A stretch of 41,972 nucleotides of DNA from Dissophora ornata (Eukaryota; Mortierellomycota; Mortierellomycetes; Mortierellales; Mortierellaceae). How positions within the stretch are numbered: position 1 is the first letter of the stretch; each line of letters starts with the position of its first letter. Shown here one piece after another: positions 39,562 through 41,972 of the stretch. The notes beneath the pieces were generated by a model. That model did no database searches, was not told the DNA's origin, and saw nothing but the letters and a program-made list of their open reading frames with translations. Position numbers and translations under genes: made by a program. The DNA lies in assembly GCA_025201705.1 (NCBI GenBank), contig MU616790.1, positions 1-41,972 of the forward strand. The letters are read 5' to 3'.

Positions 39562-41906
39562 TCACTTCCCATGTCGAATCTCCCGTTTGTTATAATCCGC
39601 AAGCATGTGGAGGAAGTCCCACTCCTTAATGTCCGGCCACATCTTTTTGGAAAAGAAGAGTTCCGCGTACTGCGTGTCCCACAACATGAATCCCGATGTA
39701 CGCCAGTCCCCACCCGTGCGCAGGATAGCGTTGGCTCTCGGGTAGCCCAATCGACCATTGTAGGTGCACTGCGAGATCGTGCCGGTGTCGAGCTTCGCCA
39801 GGCGATCGGCCAGCGAAGGGCCGCTAGGTCCGGCGGCGGTCATATCGCACTGTTCTGAACCACTTTTCTCAACAACGGATGCCATGAGGGCGTCCCGGAC
39901 CGAGGAGACGATCTCACCCTGGCCACTGTATGCCACGGCAATCTGCCAAAAGAAGCTGTCATAGCCGGCGGTGGCATGTTCGATCGCTTCGATGCCGTCG
40001 ATGAGAGATTGGGGGAGGCGTGAACGGTCACCGACCACCGAAATGCGTATCCGGAACAAGTGCACGTGGGGAAAGTGCACGAGTCTTTGGAGTTCTCTAC
40101 CGATCAGCTTCATAAGCCCGTCGACCTTACGTGAAAAATGTGTTAGGGGAGCAAAAAAAAGTTGTCAATCGCCTGACCCATACGATCACAAAATCTGAAT
40201 ATAAACCCCTACTCCCGCCTCACCTCTGATGCAGGACGATTGAAATTGTCCGTTGAGAACGCCCAGACGGTCATGTACCTTAATTTCCCTCCATTATGCT
40301 CCATCCACCACTGAACGACTTCGACCAGCTTTAGTGCGCCCTCCGAGTGACCGTGAATGACATCCAAACCCCGATTGCGAGCCCAACGACGATTCCCGTC
40401 CATGACGATGCCGACGTGGACGGGCATGTTACCCTCTTGGACACCCCCAAGGCGACGTTTGGCGACACGTGAATGGGCGCCGGAAATCGCGTTCAGCACC
40501 GTGCGGCGGGACTCACTGTAATAAGACCGTGCAATGGCCCACCAGAACGGGATCACGTTGCCAAAGGGTATGGTGGTTACGCCCGCGATCGTACGGTCAA
40601 TGCACTCAAGGAGCCAAAGATCAAGCTCGTTGAGGCGGTTATCAAGGCGAAGCCACCGTAAAGCCCTCGATGGACAATGCGCGTCGTGCATGAACACATC
40701 GTCTTGTTTTTCTAGTATAGAGCTATCAGCAGAAACACCAATCTCGTCCAGGGTCGCATCGAGGGTTTTCCGCAGGCTGGGATCCAGGAAGACCATGAGG
40801 ATCATGACACCAGAGAGGTTCATCGTCGGAGCAACGTCGCAAATGAATTGAGTCGCTGCAGCAGTAAGTTGAAACCACACCTGCTCGATGAAGCTAGGTG
40901 ACCTCTCGATGGTCGAATTATCGGGAAAGGGATCCATCCGACTGGACAATAGTAAAATATGATTGACGAGCACTCGAAGGGAGTACGATGTTTTGGTGAA
41001 CTCTACTTTCGAAACAGCAACAAGATGACGAAAAGGGGTTGTGGGAGGGAATCGCAAAAGAGTCTTGTGGACGAGTGCTTCCGTGGCCGAGTAGGTCAGC
41101 GGGAGACGTTCAGCAGGAACTCCAAGGCGGTGGGCAATCATCATCAGTGTGGCGCAAAATTCGTCTGCACGGTTTTCCGAGAGCGGACGACCAAAGTTGC
41201 GGTGGAACCAGACGTAGCTGTAAGCTAGAGAAAAAAAGGTTGAAAGTTAAAGGACTGCTGAAAATTGATGAAAAAGCACGCACCTGTAGACAAATCACGC
41301 ACCTGCGGTGGCCAACACCCAAACCTGCAGCTCCTCTGAGAGACCATACTCGGCGCCGACAAGGTCGAGGTCCGCGGCTGCTGCCATGTCTGGATCGCCT
41401 TGGACGATATCGGATAGGAGAACCGTCCCCTTGATGTTCCGGTGGACCCTGCTCAGCCATTCGATGACCTTCTCCTGATCACTGAAGGACCCATTAAGGA
41501 ACACGTTTGCAAAGATGGTTGTTCGAAGTAGACGACGCATGGAGATTTTGCTATGGTGACGGACGCCAGCAGCCACGAGAGGATGCCGGAGTTGAAGGAT
41601 CACGGCGACGGCGACTGTGACCCAGACGTGGAGGCCGACGCCTTGGTGTGTGGAGTTTAATTGATCTTTTTCGACAAGGTAGAAACCAAACGAGATTGCC
41701 CTGAGCACCAGGAAAAAGAGGGCCAACTGTGAAGGCAGATAGGCGACCCATGTCGGAATGGCATTGGAGAGCGGAAGTGCGACGGCGCGAAGGAGACCGA
41801 GAAAAATGACGTGGATGTAGATTCGGGAGAACCACCAACGGAACTTGAACTTCACCGATGGCGACATAAGGAGGCTGTCAGGCTTTACGTGTTTCGGGTC
41901 CATCAT
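39562..41906 (-). CDS. DUF2236 (MpaB/Lcp-like) - cis-prenyltransferase fusion
   Basis: Three exons, 41303-41906, 40224-41224 and 39562-40125, encode 722 aa. Both introns (78 and 98 nt, GTGCGT...CTCTAG and GTGAGG...CGTAAG) are in phase (1 and 0). Residues about 28-80 hold two or three membrane segments. Residues about 95-350 match DUF2236, the ER-bound oxygenase MpaB / rubber oxygenase Lcp family: ILQLRHPLVAAGVRHHS, RRLLRTTIFANVFLNGS, SRVHRNIKG (conserved His, a possible heme ligand), WVLATAAYSYVWFHRNFGRP. Residues about 465-722 form a cis-prenyltransferase domain: HVGIVMDGNRRWARNRGL (471-488, catalytic Asp), GHSEGALKLVEVV, MTVWAFSTDNFNRP with EV (519-535), VVGDRSRLP, ILRTGGDWRTSGFMLWDTQY and AELFF. 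The expected reaction is condensation of isopentenyl diphosphate onto an allylic primer at the ER membrane. Both domains look complete. Exon 2 spans the junction between the domains, so the fusion is not an artefact of joining neighbouring genes. Confidence 0.85.
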
Positions 41907-41972
41907 AATGACTTTTGTTTGCTAGATGAAGCCTTGAGGCCACTTGAAGGTGAAGGACAGCGGGATAGCTAA
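41907..41972. other. window edge, promoter side of the fusion gene
   Basis: Only 66 bp upstream of the start are visible; no TATA box in them. Confidence 0.3.

Overview
The window looks like nuclear DNA of an early-diverging fungus, most likely Mortierellomycota. The genes have short spliceosomal introns (GTATGT-type donors, 50-170 nt). Single-exon F-box/leucine-rich proteins have an 'IPEL...VSK..H' start. There are also a fungal purine-cytosine permease, a fungal vWA protein and many decayed transposons of several classes. The taxonomic guess is inference from gene style; no marker gene is present. No tRNA, rRNA, CRISPR array or prokaryotic operon was seen.

Layout. 1-6.5 kb is a transposon graveyard: a 17-bp minisatellite, a GGA tract, a frameshifted Helitron helicase (+), a Ty3/gypsy RT-RNase H remnant (-), an unidentified ORF broken by one TAG, and a PIF/Harbinger transposase pseudogene (-). 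6.5-12.2 kb holds an F-box protein and a two-exon Fcy2-type NCS1 permease. 12.2-14.2 kb is a gypsy remnant (-) next to the 3' end of a LINE-type element (+) with a poly(A) tail. 15.1-16.1 kb holds a two-exon gene of unknown function with a TATA box. 16.4-17.6 kb has a broken copy of an orphan gene family and a Crypton/Ndc10-like recombinase fragment. 18.0-19.4 kb is an intact vWA protein. 19.9-22.1 kb is Ty3/gypsy (-) with a gag-like ORF downstream of the integrase. 22.4-25.9 kb has an ORF interrupted by TGA and a four-exon gene killed by two CAG-to-TAG nonsense codons. 26.0-28.7 kb is an F-box protein with a lysine-rich N-terminus. 29-35 kb holds a possible relic, a small CxxC/CxxC zinc-motif protein with a 12-nt first exon, and a multi-pass membrane protein. 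36.7-38.2 kb holds an intact orphan gene, a 30-bp minisatellite and an inverted partial copy of that gene. 38.3-39.3 kb is a chromovirus integrase remnant. 39.6-41.9 kb is a three-exon gene.

The most striking gene is the last one, complement(39562..41906), 722 aa. It carries N-terminal membrane segments and a DUF2236 (MpaB / latex-clearing-protein-like oxygenase) domain, followed by a full-length cis-prenyltransferase (Z-type polyprenyl diphosphate synthase) domain. One predicted protein would therefore both elongate a cis-isoprenoid chain and carry a domain whose relatives oxidatively cleave isoprenoid chains. This is the best candidate here for an undescribed biochemical system.

The second theme is a small orphan gene family with an N-terminal PF-N-SFVV motif and a Gly-rich C-terminus. 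It is present as one intact and two broken copies. Two of the copies also share a 59-nt 3' flank.
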